From: JBGAJN01 sp044224905
GTDB lineage: Bacteria; Verrucomicrobiota; Verrucomicrobiia; Limisphaerales; JBGAJN01
DNA length: 64,000 nt
Direction of reading: 5' to 3'
Assembly (NCBI GenBank): GCA_044224905.1
Contig: JBGAJN010000003.1
Span: 868,001-932,000 of the forward strand
Of the stretch, positions 52,469-62,000 are shown in pieces; the stretch's first letter is position 1, and each line of letters begins with the position of its first letter. Position numbers and translations under genes: made by a program. Below the pieces are notes generated by a model. It had not been told where the DNA came from. It made no database searches and was given only the letters and a program-made list of their open reading frames with translations.

Positions 52469-53440
52469 TCACTTCGCCGGCGAAGCCTTATTCGGGAGCG
52501 CGCCTGCGGCAGCGCCGTCAAACGCCGCGCGGTAAAACTCCCAGTTCGCTTCGCCGAGGCCATTGAGCAATCCCATCGTGTTGTGATCAACGCCCGGGAT
52601 CTCGCGGAACGTGTGCGGAATCTTCAACTCCTTCAGGTGCTCGGAGAATTTGCGATTGAGCCCCAGCGTAAAATCGCGTTCACCGGCGACGATGCGCACG
52701 CGCGTCTTCCCTGTCACCGCGCTCGCGTTTTGCTCGGCGAGCACCCACGGGCTTTGCGCCTTGAAGTAATTCAGATCGCCGCCGAAGACGGTCTTCAAGA
52801 TTTGTTCGCGCTCGCGCGGATTCGAGGTTGCCCGAGGGCCTTGAAACTCCGGGTGCAATGGGCCGCCCGCGAGCATCGAGACCGTGGCGAATAGCTCGTG
52901 GTATTTGAAACCCAGACGCGCCGCGCCGTAACCACCCATGCTGAAGCCTTCAATCAACCGCCCCTGCCGCGTCGCGACGGTGCGGAAAGTCGCGTCGATG
53001 TGCGGCACGAGTTCTTTCACGACCACCGTTTCCATCGGCACGCGACCGTCCTTGGAATCGCACCACATGCTGGAGATGAGGCCGTTCGCGAATACCACGA
53101 GCATCGGCGGCGTCTTGCCCGCGCGGATGGCCGCATCAAAGTAAGCCACCAACGGACGCAGCCCCCCTGCTCCACCGCCCGTGCCGTGCAGCCAATAGAG
53201 AACCGGCAACCGCCGCTCCTTTTCAGTGTCGTAAATCTCCGGCGTGTAAATGAAGTAACTCACCTTCGTCTTCGCGGCCGCACTGTCGAAAGTCCGATGC
53301 TGGAGTCGCGGCACGTTGACTACTGGCAAGACCCACTGCGGCCCGTTCTGCAGTTTCGCGGTCTCCTGAGCGCCAGCAGTGAAAATTGCCGTCACCAAAC
53401 TGAGAAGCGCAGCCGCAACTGAAAGCAAAACGGATTTCAC
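52469..53440 (-). CDS. exported esterase (esterase D/feruloyl-esterase-like)
   Basis: A 323-residue exported alpha/beta-hydrolase of the putative-esterase (PF00756) type. The signal peptide ends near FTAGAQET. The core shows FIYTPEIYDTEKERRLPVLYWLHGTGG (oxyanion His in WLHG), GFSMGGYGAARLG with Ser167, GERDFTLGLNRKF with the probable acidic residue, and GVDHNTMGLL with the catalytic His. Relatives deacylate acetyl- or feruloyl-decorated polysaccharides. It is the first gene of a unit with DUF1080 (60 bases downstream), ended by a terminator. The 81-base gap upstream, up to the HTTM gene end, shows no clear feature. Confidence 0.85.
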   Translation of the reverse strand: MKSVLLSVAAALLSLVTAIFTAGAQETAKLQNGPQWVLPVVNVPRLQHRTFDSAAAKTKVSYFIYTPEIYDTEKERRLPVLYWLHGTGGGAGGLRPLVAYFDAAIRAGKTPPMLVVFANGLISSMWCDSKDGRVPMETVVVKELVPHIDATFRTVATRQGRLIEGFSMGGYGAARLGFKYHELFATVSMLAGGPLHPEFQGPRATSNPREREQILKTVFGGDLNYFKAQSPWVLAEQNASAVTGKTRVRIVAGERDFTLGLNRKFSEHLKELKIPHTFREIPGVDHNTMGLLNGLGEANWEFYRAAFDGAAAGALPNKASPAK

Positions 53441-53521
53441 AAAAGCATTTTGCCACGGATTGAACGTGGGTTAAACACCGATCATTCGCATCGTTCCAAG
53501 CCGACTCACCCCTCGCCGGCG

Positions 53522-54271
53522 CTAAAAGAAAAGCAACGCGGGATACGTCGCTGCCCATGCCCAGATGAAGCGGTTCAGTCCGAGCATCGCCGCGTTGATC
53601 ACGTGAAACGCAAATCCCGCCGCGATCATTATCAGTCGGGCCTCCGGCGGCAGCAGCAGCACAATCGGGAAAGTGAATTGAAACAACATGAGCAACCACG
53701 ACAGCGCGATGCACATCAACTTGGAATTCGCGAGTGAACGCGACGCCTCTAACAAAACATAGGGGCCGTCGGAACGGAGCAAGTTTTCCAACGCCACGCC
53801 GTTGCGCCATTCGTGATTCCGCAGCTTCGCCCAGCCCGAGATGAAATAGGACAACACGCTCTGCGCCGCGATCCATCCCAAACCGATTCGCACCAGCGCC
53901 GGGTTCGCTCCGCCGAGCGAGGCAATGAGCAAACCGATTTGAACTTGGAAGAACATGCTGTCGCTGCCGCCACCGATTGAACCTCCAAACCGTGCGATCA
54001 ATCCCGCAGTCGAAACGATCAGCACCAGCATGCAAAGTGAATCGATGAAGGGAGCGAAGCTTCCAGCTCCCCAAATGAGCGCGACGGAGATCATGAGGCG
54101 AACGACCATATTCGCCGTCAACCATCGCAGCGCACTTTCAACCGATCGCCTGCCCGCACACAAACGCGCGTGACCGGAACGGGTGGCAAGAATCTCCGCA
54201 GCCTGCAAGGCGAGGCCCGCACCCAAGATCTGTTGCGTCGCGCGCAACACGGTCTGCGGTTCGAGCGTCAA
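53522..54271 (-). CDS. HTTM/vitamin K-dependent carboxylase-like membrane protein
   Basis: A 249-residue membrane protein. I start it at TTG 54271: it overlaps the stop of the upstream gene as TTGA and is preceded by GGGAGG eight bases before. The longer frame reaching 54727 is only an out-of-frame reading of the upstream gene. About six hydrophobic segments are seen, including MVVRLMISVALIWGAGSFA, LLIASLGGANPALV and SWLLMLFQFTFPIVLLL. The central part, VLSYFISGWAKLRNHEW followed by LLRSDGPYVL, and the end FAFHVINAAMLGLNRFIWAW resemble HTTM domains. The catalytic lysine motif of real gamma-carboxylases is not seen. Bacterial HTTM proteins have no settled role. Confidence 0.7.
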   Translation of the reverse strand: MTLEPQTVLRATQQILGAGLALQAAEILATRSGHARLCAGRRSVESALRWLTANMVVRLMISVALIWGAGSFAPFIDSLCMLVLIVSTAGLIARFGGSIGGGSDSMFFQVQIGLLIASLGGANPALVRIGLGWIAAQSVLSYFISGWAKLRNHEWRNGVALENLLRSDGPYVLLEASRSLANSKLMCIALSWLLMLFQFTFPIVLLLPPEARLIMIAAGFAFHVINAAMLGLNRFIWAWAATYPALLFF

Positions 54272-54780
54272 AACGATTCCTCCCGAGTCGAATAGCGACC
54301 AGACACAAAGAGAATCTTCTCCGGCTGGCCAGCGCCGGCCATGGCGAGGCGAAATTGAAATCCATCGCCCGGCTGCGATGTGGTCAATCGGCTCCGAACG
54401 ATCCGGACCAAGACCGCGCAAACCTCGCTGGCCGCGAACTCTTGCGATGACTGCGCGCCCGGCCCTTCCAGCGCGTCCGTCGCGCGTTCGATAAAATCTT
54501 TCTCCAGCAATTCCAGATTGCCGCGCGCATTGAAGAAAATGCGGACGATGCTTCGCGTCGAATGCTCCGCGTAGAGCGGTCGCCAGTCCGCGCCGCCGGC
54601 CTCGCGGATGAGTCGCACGTCCAATCGCGGAACCGTCGAAAAGCCGTCGAAGAAATTCCACGACGGCAGGAACAACTTGAAAATATTGGTCAATGTCGCA
54701 GGAATCATTGCCGAGATTTCCCACCACATTTCCGTCGTGACCTGATTGGCGCGTCTGGCATCGCCGCTTTCTTGCGGCAT
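54268..54780 (-). CDS. partner protein of the HTTM gene, hypothetical
   Basis: A 170-residue protein if started at ATG 54780; an upstream ATG at 54876 is in frame but would overlap the start codon of the divergent oxidoreductase gene. The middle segment IFKLFLPSWNFFDGF, then DVRLIREAGGADWRPLY and an FFNARGNLELLEKDF helix, resemble the small proteins that I recall beside HTTM genes. No signal peptide or full membrane segment is clear. The stop TGA overlaps the TTG start of the HTTM gene, behind GGGAGG, so translation of the two is coupled. Function unknown. No intergenic space is left upstream for a separate promoter except inside 54781-54874. Confidence 0.55.
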   Translation of the reverse strand: MPQESGDARRANQVTTEMWWEISAMIPATLTNIFKLFLPSWNFFDGFSTVPRLDVRLIREAGGADWRPLYAEHSTRSIVRIFFNARGNLELLEKDFIERATDALEGPGAQSSQEFAASEVCAVLVRIVRSRLTTSQPGDGFQFRLAMAGAGQPEKILFVSGRYSTREESF

Positions 54781-54874
54781 TGCCGTTCGCTTGTCGACAA
54801 AATCAAACGCTCCCAAATCCCAAACCAGTACCGACGCGCTTGCGAAGAGCCTCCGGCTTCGGCAACATCCGGTC

Positions 54875-56149
54875 ATGAAAATCTCCCGTCGTTCCGCACT
54901 GCAACGTACTGCCGCCATTTCTTTCGCCGCCGCATTTGCGTCCCGTCCGACACTTCGCGCCGCCGAGTCCGCGAGCCAACGACTGCGCGTCGCCGTCGTC
55001 GCCCTCGGCCGCGGATTCTCGCATGTCAGCGCACTGCTCAACCTGCCCAACGTCGAGATCGCCCATCTCGCCGAGGTCGATCCCAAGCGCCTGGAGCGGG
55101 GCTTGAAAGCTGTTCAAGCCAAGCAAGCATCGCCCTGCACAGGCACCGGCGACTTTCGCACGTTCCTCGGCGATAAGACGCTCGACGCCGTTTTCATCGC
55201 CACGCCGAATTTCTGGCACACGCCCGCCGCGCTGCTCGCGATGCAAGCAGGCAAACACGTCTATGTTGAAAAGCCCGGCAGCCAGAACCCGCACGAAGCG
55301 GAGATGATCGTTGCAGCGTCGAAAAAGTACAATCGCCTCGTGCAAATGGGCAATCAACGCCGCACGTGGATGAAGGAGGCGATCGAGGCTTTGCACGGCG
55401 GCGCGATCGGCAAGGTGCGTTACGCCCGCACTTTCTATTACAACGCGCGCGGGCCGATTGGCGCGGGCTCGAAGACGGCGGCGGCGAGCGATATCGATTG
55501 GAACATCTGGCAGGGTCCCGTGCCCAACGAACGCGACATGAAGCCCTACGTTCATTACGACTGGCACTGGCTCTGGCACTGGGGCAACGGCGAGATGGGC
55601 AACAACGGCATTCATCATCTCGACATTCTCCGCTGGGGCCTGCAAGTCGAGCGCCCGACACGCGTTACTTACAACGGCGGCCGCTATTGGCACCAAGACA
55701 AACAGGAGACGCCCGACACGGGCACCGCCGTATTCGACTTCGGCGACGTGGGCATGGAATGGGTGCAGAGCAGTTCATATCCGCGCAGTTCCGAGAAGCC
55801 GCTCGGCGAGGTGGTCTTTTATGGTGAGGGCGGGACGTTCGCCATCAGCGGCAGCTCGTGGACGATCTACGACGGCAAAGGCACCATGGTTAGCGAAGAG
55901 AAGCGGAAAGGCGGCGGCGACCCCGCACACATGGGCAACTTCCTCGACGCAATCCGCGGCAAGGCCAAGTTGAACAGTCCCATCGAAGAAGGTCAGAAGA
56001 GCACGATGCTCTGCCATCTCGCGAACATCGCGTATCGCACCAACACCGTCGTGCGTTGCGATCCGAAGACCGGAAAGCTCCTCGACAATCCCGCCGGCGA
56101 GAAACTTTGGAAGCGCGAGTATCGCAAGGGCTGGGAACCGCACGTGTGA
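54875..56149 (+). CDS. Gfo/Idh/MocA oxidoreductase with Tat-type leader
   Basis: A 424-residue NAD(P)-dependent sugar oxidoreductase. The leader has twin Arg in ISRRSALQRT, so the folded, cofactor-loaded enzyme is probably exported by Tat. The Rossmann domain begins at LRVAVVALGRGFSHV, with DAVFIATPNFWHT and the family motif YVEKPGSQNP. The C-terminal domain has WHWLWHWGNGEMGNNGIHHLDILRWG in two parts, where the Gfo/Idh catalytic His is expected (GIHHLD). This plan is very common in Planctomycetes and Verrucomicrobia. It is followed by a second oxidoreductase gene whose GTG overlaps its stop (GTGA). With DUF1080 nearby it may form 3-keto-sugars, an inference. Confidence 0.9.
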   Translation: MKISRRSALQRTAAISFAAAFASRPTLRAAESASQRLRVAVVALGRGFSHVSALLNLPNVEIAHLAEVDPKRLERGLKAVQAKQASPCTGTGDFRTFLGDKTLDAVFIATPNFWHTPAALLAMQAGKHVYVEKPGSQNPHEAEMIVAASKKYNRLVQMGNQRRTWMKEAIEALHGGAIGKVRYARTFYYNARGPIGAGSKTAAASDIDWNIWQGPVPNERDMKPYVHYDWHWLWHWGNGEMGNNGIHHLDILRWGLQVERPTRVTYNGGRYWHQDKQETPDTGTAVFDFGDVGMEWVQSSSYPRSSEKPLGEVVFYGEGGTFAISGSSWTIYDGKGTMVSEEKRKGGGDPAHMGNFLDAIRGKAKLNSPIEEGQKSTMLCHLANIAYRTNTVVRCDPKTGKLLDNPAGEKLWKREYRKGWEPHV

Positions 56150-57249
56150 AGTATCGCGTCGGCATCATCGGGTCCACCCAGCGCGGCGGTTACGGCCACG
56201 CGCTGGACACCGCGTTCAAGGACACGCAGTTGTTCGACGTGGTAGCGGTGGCCGACGATGATCCCACCGGTCTCGCCGCCGCGGCCAAACGCCTCGGCGG
56301 AATTCGCGCTTACGCCAGCTATCGCGACATGCTCGCGACGGAGCGACTCCACATCGTGAGCATCGGCCCGCGCTGGATCACCGACCGCGTGGCGATGGTG
56401 ACCGCTGCCGCCAACGCCGGTTGTCACATCTATCTCGAGAAACCGCTCGCGGCCACGTTGACCGACGCCGACGCCATACTCGCCGCGTGTCAGCTCGCGA
56501 AAGTGAAGTGCGCCCTCGCCCATCAACTCCGCACGATGCCTCCCGTGCGCAAGGCTTTTGCCGACATTCGCGCCGGGAAATACGGAAAGGTGTTGCGACT
56601 CTACGGTCAGCCGACCGACGACGCGCGCGGTGGCGGCGAAGAAATGATTGTCCATGGCTCGCATTTCTTCGACCTCATGATCGCAGTCGCTGGCCCACCG
56701 CGTTGGGTCAGCGCGCACCTCGGCGTCGGTGATCGCGACGCCACGCTCGCTGACAAACGCGAAGGCCGCGAACCGGTCGGCCCGATCGCCGGTGATTCCG
56801 CGGAAGTGGTGATCGGCTTTGATCAAGGCGTGCGCGGCTTCTGGAACTCCACAGCGAATCTCAACCGCCACGGCAGCATCTACGGGCTCACGGTTCAGTG
56901 CGAGCAAGCCACGGTCTGCATGAGAACGCGCGGCGAGGTGTTCGTTTATCCCGGCCCCACAATTGAGCCTGAGAATGAAAAACGTGCGTGGGAAAAAGTC
57001 TGGATTGAAGACTGGCACTTCACGCCCGAGCACAAGCCAGCGCCACTGAACGATTATATCCATCGCGGGAACCAAACCCTCGTCCGCGAACTTGTCGCCG
57101 CCATCGAGCACGGCACCGAACCGACCGCGAGCCTGCGCGACGCCGTGCTCGTCACCGAAATCATCCAAGGCGCCTACGCCTCACATTTCGCCGGCGGCAA
57201 ACGCCTCCCGATTCCCCTCGCCGACCGTCACCATCCGCTGGCGGATTGA
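56146..57249 (+). CDS. Gfo/Idh/MocA oxidoreductase without leader
   Basis: A 367-residue NAD(P)-dependent oxidoreductase starting at GTG 56146, which overlaps the previous stop, so the two are coupled. There is no signal peptide: VKYRVGIIGSTQRGGYGH opens the Rossmann fold directly, followed by VVAVADDDPTGLAAAA, IVSIGPRWITDRV, the motif YLEKPLAATLTDAD, AHQLRTMPP and VHGSHFFDLMIAVAG with the likely catalytic His. The C-terminal segment is GYASHFAGGKRLPIP-like (AYASHFAGGKRLPIP). It should act in the cytoplasm while its partner is exported. The downstream gene is convergent, 43 bases away. Confidence 0.88.
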   Translation: MKYRVGIIGSTQRGGYGHALDTAFKDTQLFDVVAVADDDPTGLAAAAKRLGGIRAYASYRDMLATERLHIVSIGPRWITDRVAMVTAAANAGCHIYLEKPLAATLTDADAILAACQLAKVKCALAHQLRTMPPVRKAFADIRAGKYGKVLRLYGQPTDDARGGGEEMIVHGSHFFDLMIAVAGPPRWVSAHLGVGDRDATLADKREGREPVGPIAGDSAEVVIGFDQGVRGFWNSTANLNRHGSIYGLTVQCEQATVCMRTRGEVFVYPGPTIEPENEKRAWEKVWIEDWHFTPEHKPAPLNDYIHRGNQTLVRELVAAIEHGTEPTASLRDAVLVTEIIQGAYASHFAGGKRLPIPLADRHHPLAD

Positions 57250-57292
57250 TGAACGAGTTGAATCCCCAGCCCGCAGCGCACTTTGCTCGTGA

Positions 57293-58027
57293 TCACCTCG
57301 TGGGCTTCAAGGCTTCGGCTAACTCGCGGATGACGAGGATGGAAACCTTCTGCCGGGCATCGCGCAGCGCGTGGAAATATTCACCTTCGGAGGCCAGCAT
57401 TGCCGCCGTGGCGCCGTGCGCATGAATCAGTTTGTGCCGCGCCGAGCCCTTCTTCGCACTCACCTCGACATCCACGACCATTGTGGCGTTGACCACGAAA
57501 TACATGTCGACACGACACAGTTGAATCGTCCCTGAAACCGTGGCGTCGGCAACGGCGACCTGCGAGGCGTCCACAACCTTCGCCCCTTGCGCTTCGAGAT
57601 CGAGTTTCAAACTGTCCGCGAGCCAGACGGCCGGATCATTGAGCGTATAAACATGGCTCATCACCATCCCGAAGCCATTGCGCATGTTCCCGATTCTTTT
57701 CCAGTCCGCCTCCTTTGTCTGCTTTTCGAGCAACTTCATTTCCTTGTCCCATTGCATGTCTTGTTCGCGCGTCATGTCCAAGTAACTAAACGGGGCCACT
57801 TCGTCGGGTGGCGAGGTTGGCTCCATTCCCATCAAGTCGGTCGCGCATTTGAATCCTTGCAGATAGATGGTCGCACCCTTCAAGGAATCGCCGGCCACGA
57901 CCGGCACGCTCGGCCCATATTCCTTGAGCAGCAAGCGCCGTCCATTGGTCACACAACCCGTGCCGAGGAAACTGGCTCCAATCAACGCGGCGAGAGAAAC
58001 AGTGAGAAAGAAACGTTGGTTTTTCAT
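57293..58027 (-). CDS. hypothetical lipoprotein (YajG-like shape)
   Basis: A 244-residue protein with a lipoprotein leader: hydrophobic core LAALIGASF and lipobox LGTGC (Cys25). The mature part has LKGATIYLQGFKCATDLMG, a charged helix (about 88-110), MVMSHVYTLNDPAVWLADSLKLDLEAQG in two parts, and a C-terminal strand/helix VVDVEVSAKKGSARHKLIHAHG. The order 'domain with an early strand - secretory turn - paired strands' recalls YajG-like lipoproteins, but I would not name it. It is divergent from the small secreted protein gene at 58302 with a 274-base shared region, and convergent with the oxidoreductase pair. Confidence 0.65.
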   Translation of the reverse strand: MKNQRFFLTVSLAALIGASFLGTGCVTNGRRLLLKEYGPSVPVVAGDSLKGATIYLQGFKCATDLMGMEPTSPPDEVAPFSYLDMTREQDMQWDKEMKLLEKQTKEADWKRIGNMRNGFGMVMSHVYTLNDPAVWLADSLKLDLEAQGAKVVDASQVAVADATVSGTIQLCRVDMYFVVNATMVVDVEVSAKKGSARHKLIHAHGATAAMLASEGEYFHALRDARQKVSILVIRELAEALKPTR

Positions 58028-58301
58028 AGCAATCTTCTTTCGTTTTGCTGTGCGACACGACCGCCACCGGTGGATCGCCGTCGTCGGAATCGCACGCTTT
58101 CAATCTGAACGAAGCTCAGCCAAGTCCAGCGCGCTAACACTGTCTTGGCAGAAAACGGGCGAAGATTGCCGGCCTGATCTCGACACTTTCAACGACGTTG
58201 GGGATTTCGCCCCAAAAGTCGTCCGCCTTCCTTCTTCGTTGACCCTCCGCGCTTTGTCTTACACCGTGCAAATGCACGCACGGACGAAAACTATTAACAC
58301 T

Positions 58302-58919
58302 ATGCCAACCATTTTACGCTACCGCACCACGCTGCTGTGTTTCCTCCTGGTGCTGACCACCGAGACACTCGCCCACGCCGGCCAGTTCGTTCTTTTTGAC
58401 GTCACGTTTCCTTTCACCAAAGCCGACGCCGACAACGCCACGCCGAGCAAATCGCACTACTACGTCAAAGGCCCGATGCTCAACACCCAACGCCCGAAGA
58501 ACTGGACCGCGCCCGTGGACTACCGCAACGGCACCGTGCATGTGCGCCTCGAGGTCATCGAGAAACCCGCCGGCGGCGAGCCCACCACATGGAGCGTCTG
58601 CTACATTCCCAACAAGGGCCAGCACCACGGCTACGGCTGCATCGGCACCGACGTTTACAAAGAAAAAGGGGTGTATGAAAAAGACATCGCCATGACGAAG
58701 TTCTGGCAGAACGACGACATCGTGTGGAGCGAAGGCATCAAGGAAATGCACCTCGTCATCAAGGACAACAGCGGCGGCAGCGGCCACGCCCACAAACGCC
58801 CCGACCACGAAAAGTTCTTCCCCACCAAGATTCGCATGACGCTCGTCCAAGTTTCCAAGGGCGCGACGTACGATCCCAAGCTGGTTCCCAATCTGCCGCC
58901 GACAGCAGCGAAGAAATAG
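58302..58919 (+). CDS. small secreted protein of a PVC-type hypothetical family
   Basis: A 205-residue exported protein. ATG 58302 is followed by a signal peptide (MPTILRYRTTLLCFLLVLTT, cleavage near LAHAGQ); the longer frame upstream has no such leader. The mature part begins FVLFDVTFPFTKADADNATPSKSHYYV and has HVRLEVIEKPAGGEPTTWSVCYIP, GYGCIGTDVY, FWQNDDIVW and near the end FPTKIRMTLVQVSKGATYDP. I recognise this as a recurrent planctomycete/verrucomicrobial secreted family, probably a beta-sandwich that binds a ligand; no activity is known to me. It stands alone; the 274 bases upstream hold a short hairpin near 58198-58215 and no gene. Confidence 0.65.
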   Translation: MPTILRYRTTLLCFLLVLTTETLAHAGQFVLFDVTFPFTKADADNATPSKSHYYVKGPMLNTQRPKNWTAPVDYRNGTVHVRLEVIEKPAGGEPTTWSVCYIPNKGQHHGYGCIGTDVYKEKGVYEKDIAMTKFWQNDDIVWSEGIKEMHLVIKDNSGGSGHAHKRPDHEKFFPTKIRMTLVQVSKGATYDPKLVPNLPPTAAKK

Positions 58920-58940
58920 CGACCGTTCGGCGCGACGCTG

Positions 58941-58970
58941 CGCAACGCACCTGCGCAACGCACCTGCGCA
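58941..58970. repeat. short tandem repeat
   Basis: The 13-base unit CGCAACGCACCTG occurs at 58941-58953 and 58954-58966, followed by a partial third copy (CGCA). It lies between two genes (58920-59046). No function suggested. Confidence 0.6.
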
Positions 58971-59046
58971 CGCATTGCAGCCAATTTGCGACTACTCAAC
59001 AACTAAGAAGCTCATTGCCCCTAAACTGGTGATCGAGTATCCCCGC

Positions 59047-62000
59047 TCACGGATGTCTGAGGCGGAAAAAGATTGAGTTCACGTTCGAACCTCCTGACCA
59101 CAACAGCGAGTTGGTCGCTGCCGAATTCGGGATGATGAACCAGTTGCTCGTTGCGAGGCCGTTGGTTTGCGTTTGCAACAACCACCCGAGATGGGTCAGC
59201 GGCCAGGAAACAGACAGGTTCCCATTGGTGCTTGCGATGCCCATGGACGCCGGCGGCGTTGCGATCACCGGTGTCACAGCGGACTGAGTTGAAACGACAG
59301 ACTCGCTGCCCGTCCAATCCGTCGCGGTGACGACGTAAAAGTAACTCGTCCCGTTTTGCAGCGCGCTGTTCGTCAATCTCGTCGCGGTAAGGTTCGACGC
59401 GATGAGTGTGTAAGGGCCACCGTTGGTGGTGCCGCGATAAACGGAATAGAAGGAGAAGTCTGCGTTCGTGATGGCGCTCCACGTGACGACAACCTGAGTG
59501 TCGCCGGCAACAGCGGTGAGGTTCGTGGGAGCGTTGGGCGGCGCGGTGTCCACCGGCGAATATGGAACGATGAAGCGCCACTTGACCTGGTCGCTAATGC
59601 TGGTGTTGGTCACCATCCCGAAGACGCCCGCATTGTCTTTGAGTCGGCGATTGCTCGCGGGCGCAGCGGGATTCTCGAGGTAGAACCAGCCGTATTGATC
59701 TTCCACCCAATTCCAACGCACCGCGGCTCCCGTAGTCAAAGCAGGCGCCAAATCCACAACACCGCCCGAGTAGCGCAATCGACGCCCATCGCGCAACGAC
59801 ACGACATACCACTGATTGGTCACATCGGAGGGCCGCAGCACCCATTGCACTGTGTTGCTGCCATCGCGAATCCAGCGGTGGCTCGGCGCGCTGGAGGACA
59901 CCGCATTCTGGAGGCGCTTTCGCTCGCCCTTGTTGTGGATGAAATAAGCGGTGTCGCTGCGTACGTTCGCGTCGCAATCCCAGGCGAAGTAGAGCTCCCC
60001 AAATGACGTGGGCGTGGTGCCATTCGTTTCGAAAGCATTCGAGCGCGGCCCGACTGTATCCCAGGGATTCGTGGGCGTAGGGTTGGTCGAATTCGCCGTA
60101 AACAGGAACAGCGAGTAGTGCCGCAACCAAGGAAGCGATTCCGCGCGCCATATGAATTCGGCGAGCCAGTTGTAGTTGTCCTCCTCGGTCCAGGTGCCTT
60201 TGCCGTCCCAGTTGACGGCGGAAAATTCCGTCAGCCAAACCGGCCGGTTCCAGGCGTTGTTGAAGCTCTGTAGCAGGTTGACCAGCGCATCGGAACTGCC
60301 GCTGTTGGGGTCCGGATAATTATGCGCGGCAATGGCGTCCACGCGATAGCCCAGCGCCTGCGCCTGGGTCATGAAGCTGTTCATCCATGCGGCGTCGGGA
60401 CTTTTTGCAACCGGGCTGACCAACGGCAGGTCCAGGCGCTCCAATCGCGGCCACAGGTCAATCGCCTGATCCACCGTGAGATTGGATTGGTCCGCGCCGT
60501 CCGGCTCGTTGAACCCGAGAAGATGCACAGCCTTATCGTCGCGGTGCCATTCGGAGATGGATTGCTCAATCGGACCTTGGGCGTCGCCAATGTCCCAGTT
60601 GAAATTGCCCCACTGCATCGGATTGAAAATCACATCGTCCGGCAGACTGACCGTCGTCGTGCGGCCCCAGTTGTAAGCCCAGTTGCCCTTGTACTCCGAC
60701 CACTTGGCCACAAAGCCCGCGTTGCCCTTTTTGGGATAGCGTGTTTGGAAGAGGAAACGCCAGTGCTGCGAAGCGGAGCCGTCGAGCGCCGCCTGAACCA
60801 ACGGAGTGCCCGCGTTCGTGCCGCTCGCCGACGTGTCCGCCACCAACCCGCTCCATTCGTTGATGAGGTAATAATTGGTCGAATCCACCGGGACAAGACG
60901 CCACTGCTGATGCGTCATGGCGGAATAATCTTCGTCCACGAGCGGCGCGCCGGTGTTCGTCGATCCGCCAGCGCCCGCAAGGCATCTTCCCGTGGAACGG
61001 TTGCGGAGCCGGTAAGTGTCCGTGCCCACGTTCAGCAGCACTTGGTAATGGGTCAGGTTGGTGTCCAACGCGGCGAGGTTGAGAAGCGGAGTCGTGTTGC
61101 TGACACTCAACGGCAGGTTGGCCGCGCGATTCTGCACGATGTAAAAGGCGTCGTTGAAATCTTCAAATTCCTTAGCAGACGGAGCGGTGCCGAGGACATC
61201 CTGTCCGAGCGGATAACCCACACCACCGTTCGCCGGAAAAATGCAAAGCTCGCGCACGGCGCTGACCGAAGCGTTGGTGAAAACCAAGCGAACTTGCGAC
61301 GCGATCGGCGCGTTGCTGAACGTGATGACGCGCGCGGCGTTGGTGTTGCCAGTGATCAAGCCACCGGAGACGTTCGTCCACGCGGTGCCGTCGCCGTATT
61401 GCAGAACGAAGTTGGTGAGCGGCGGCACGCTGCCGTCACCGGAGTAGAGATGCGCACTGCCGATTTTGGTCACGACGCGCAGGTCGATTTCCAGCGAGTT
61501 GCTGCCGACAAGGCTCGTCTGCCACTTTGAGGCGCCGCTTACGAAGCCGTCCACCGCGAGCTTGGCGTAGTTCGTCCCGCTCGCAGACGTGGCGGTCACG
61601 GGACGCTTCTTCGCCAGATTTAATTCCACGTCCGTGCCGATGGGAAAACCCTGTTCAACTCCTCCGACAGAATTAGGGGGAAACAACGCAAACTCCTTCA
61701 CCCGGATGTTGCCGTCCTGATCCGAGTAGAGGCGGAAATGGTCGGAGGAGACCGCATTGCTGAAAAGCACATTCACCTCCGGCGACGTATTGCCCGCCCG
61801 GGCGGAACCCGGCGCGTCGATCCAGCTTGCGCCCGACTTGTATTGCACCTTAAAACTGCCCAGCACCGAACCGTCATCAATGCCGGAATAGACGTGCGCG
61901 CTGCCAATCGTTATGGGGACCGGGAACGCAACTTCGGCCCAATGCGGCGTGGTGACGTTGAGCGTCCGCCAACTGTTGCCGTTGCCCACCACACCGTCCG

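Noticed and set aside
53522..54727. A 401-codon version of the HTTM protein
   Set aside because: The first 150 residues are an out-of-frame reading of the upstream gene; the TTG at 54271 with GGGAGG is the better start.
54874..54877. Divergent genes sharing a CATG as both start codons
   Set aside because: The minus gene has a later ATG at 54780 that keeps the conserved-looking part and leaves space for a promoter.
58941..58970. CRISPR-like repeat
   Set aside because: Units are 13 bases, directly adjacent, only two and a fraction; no spacers and no cas genes.
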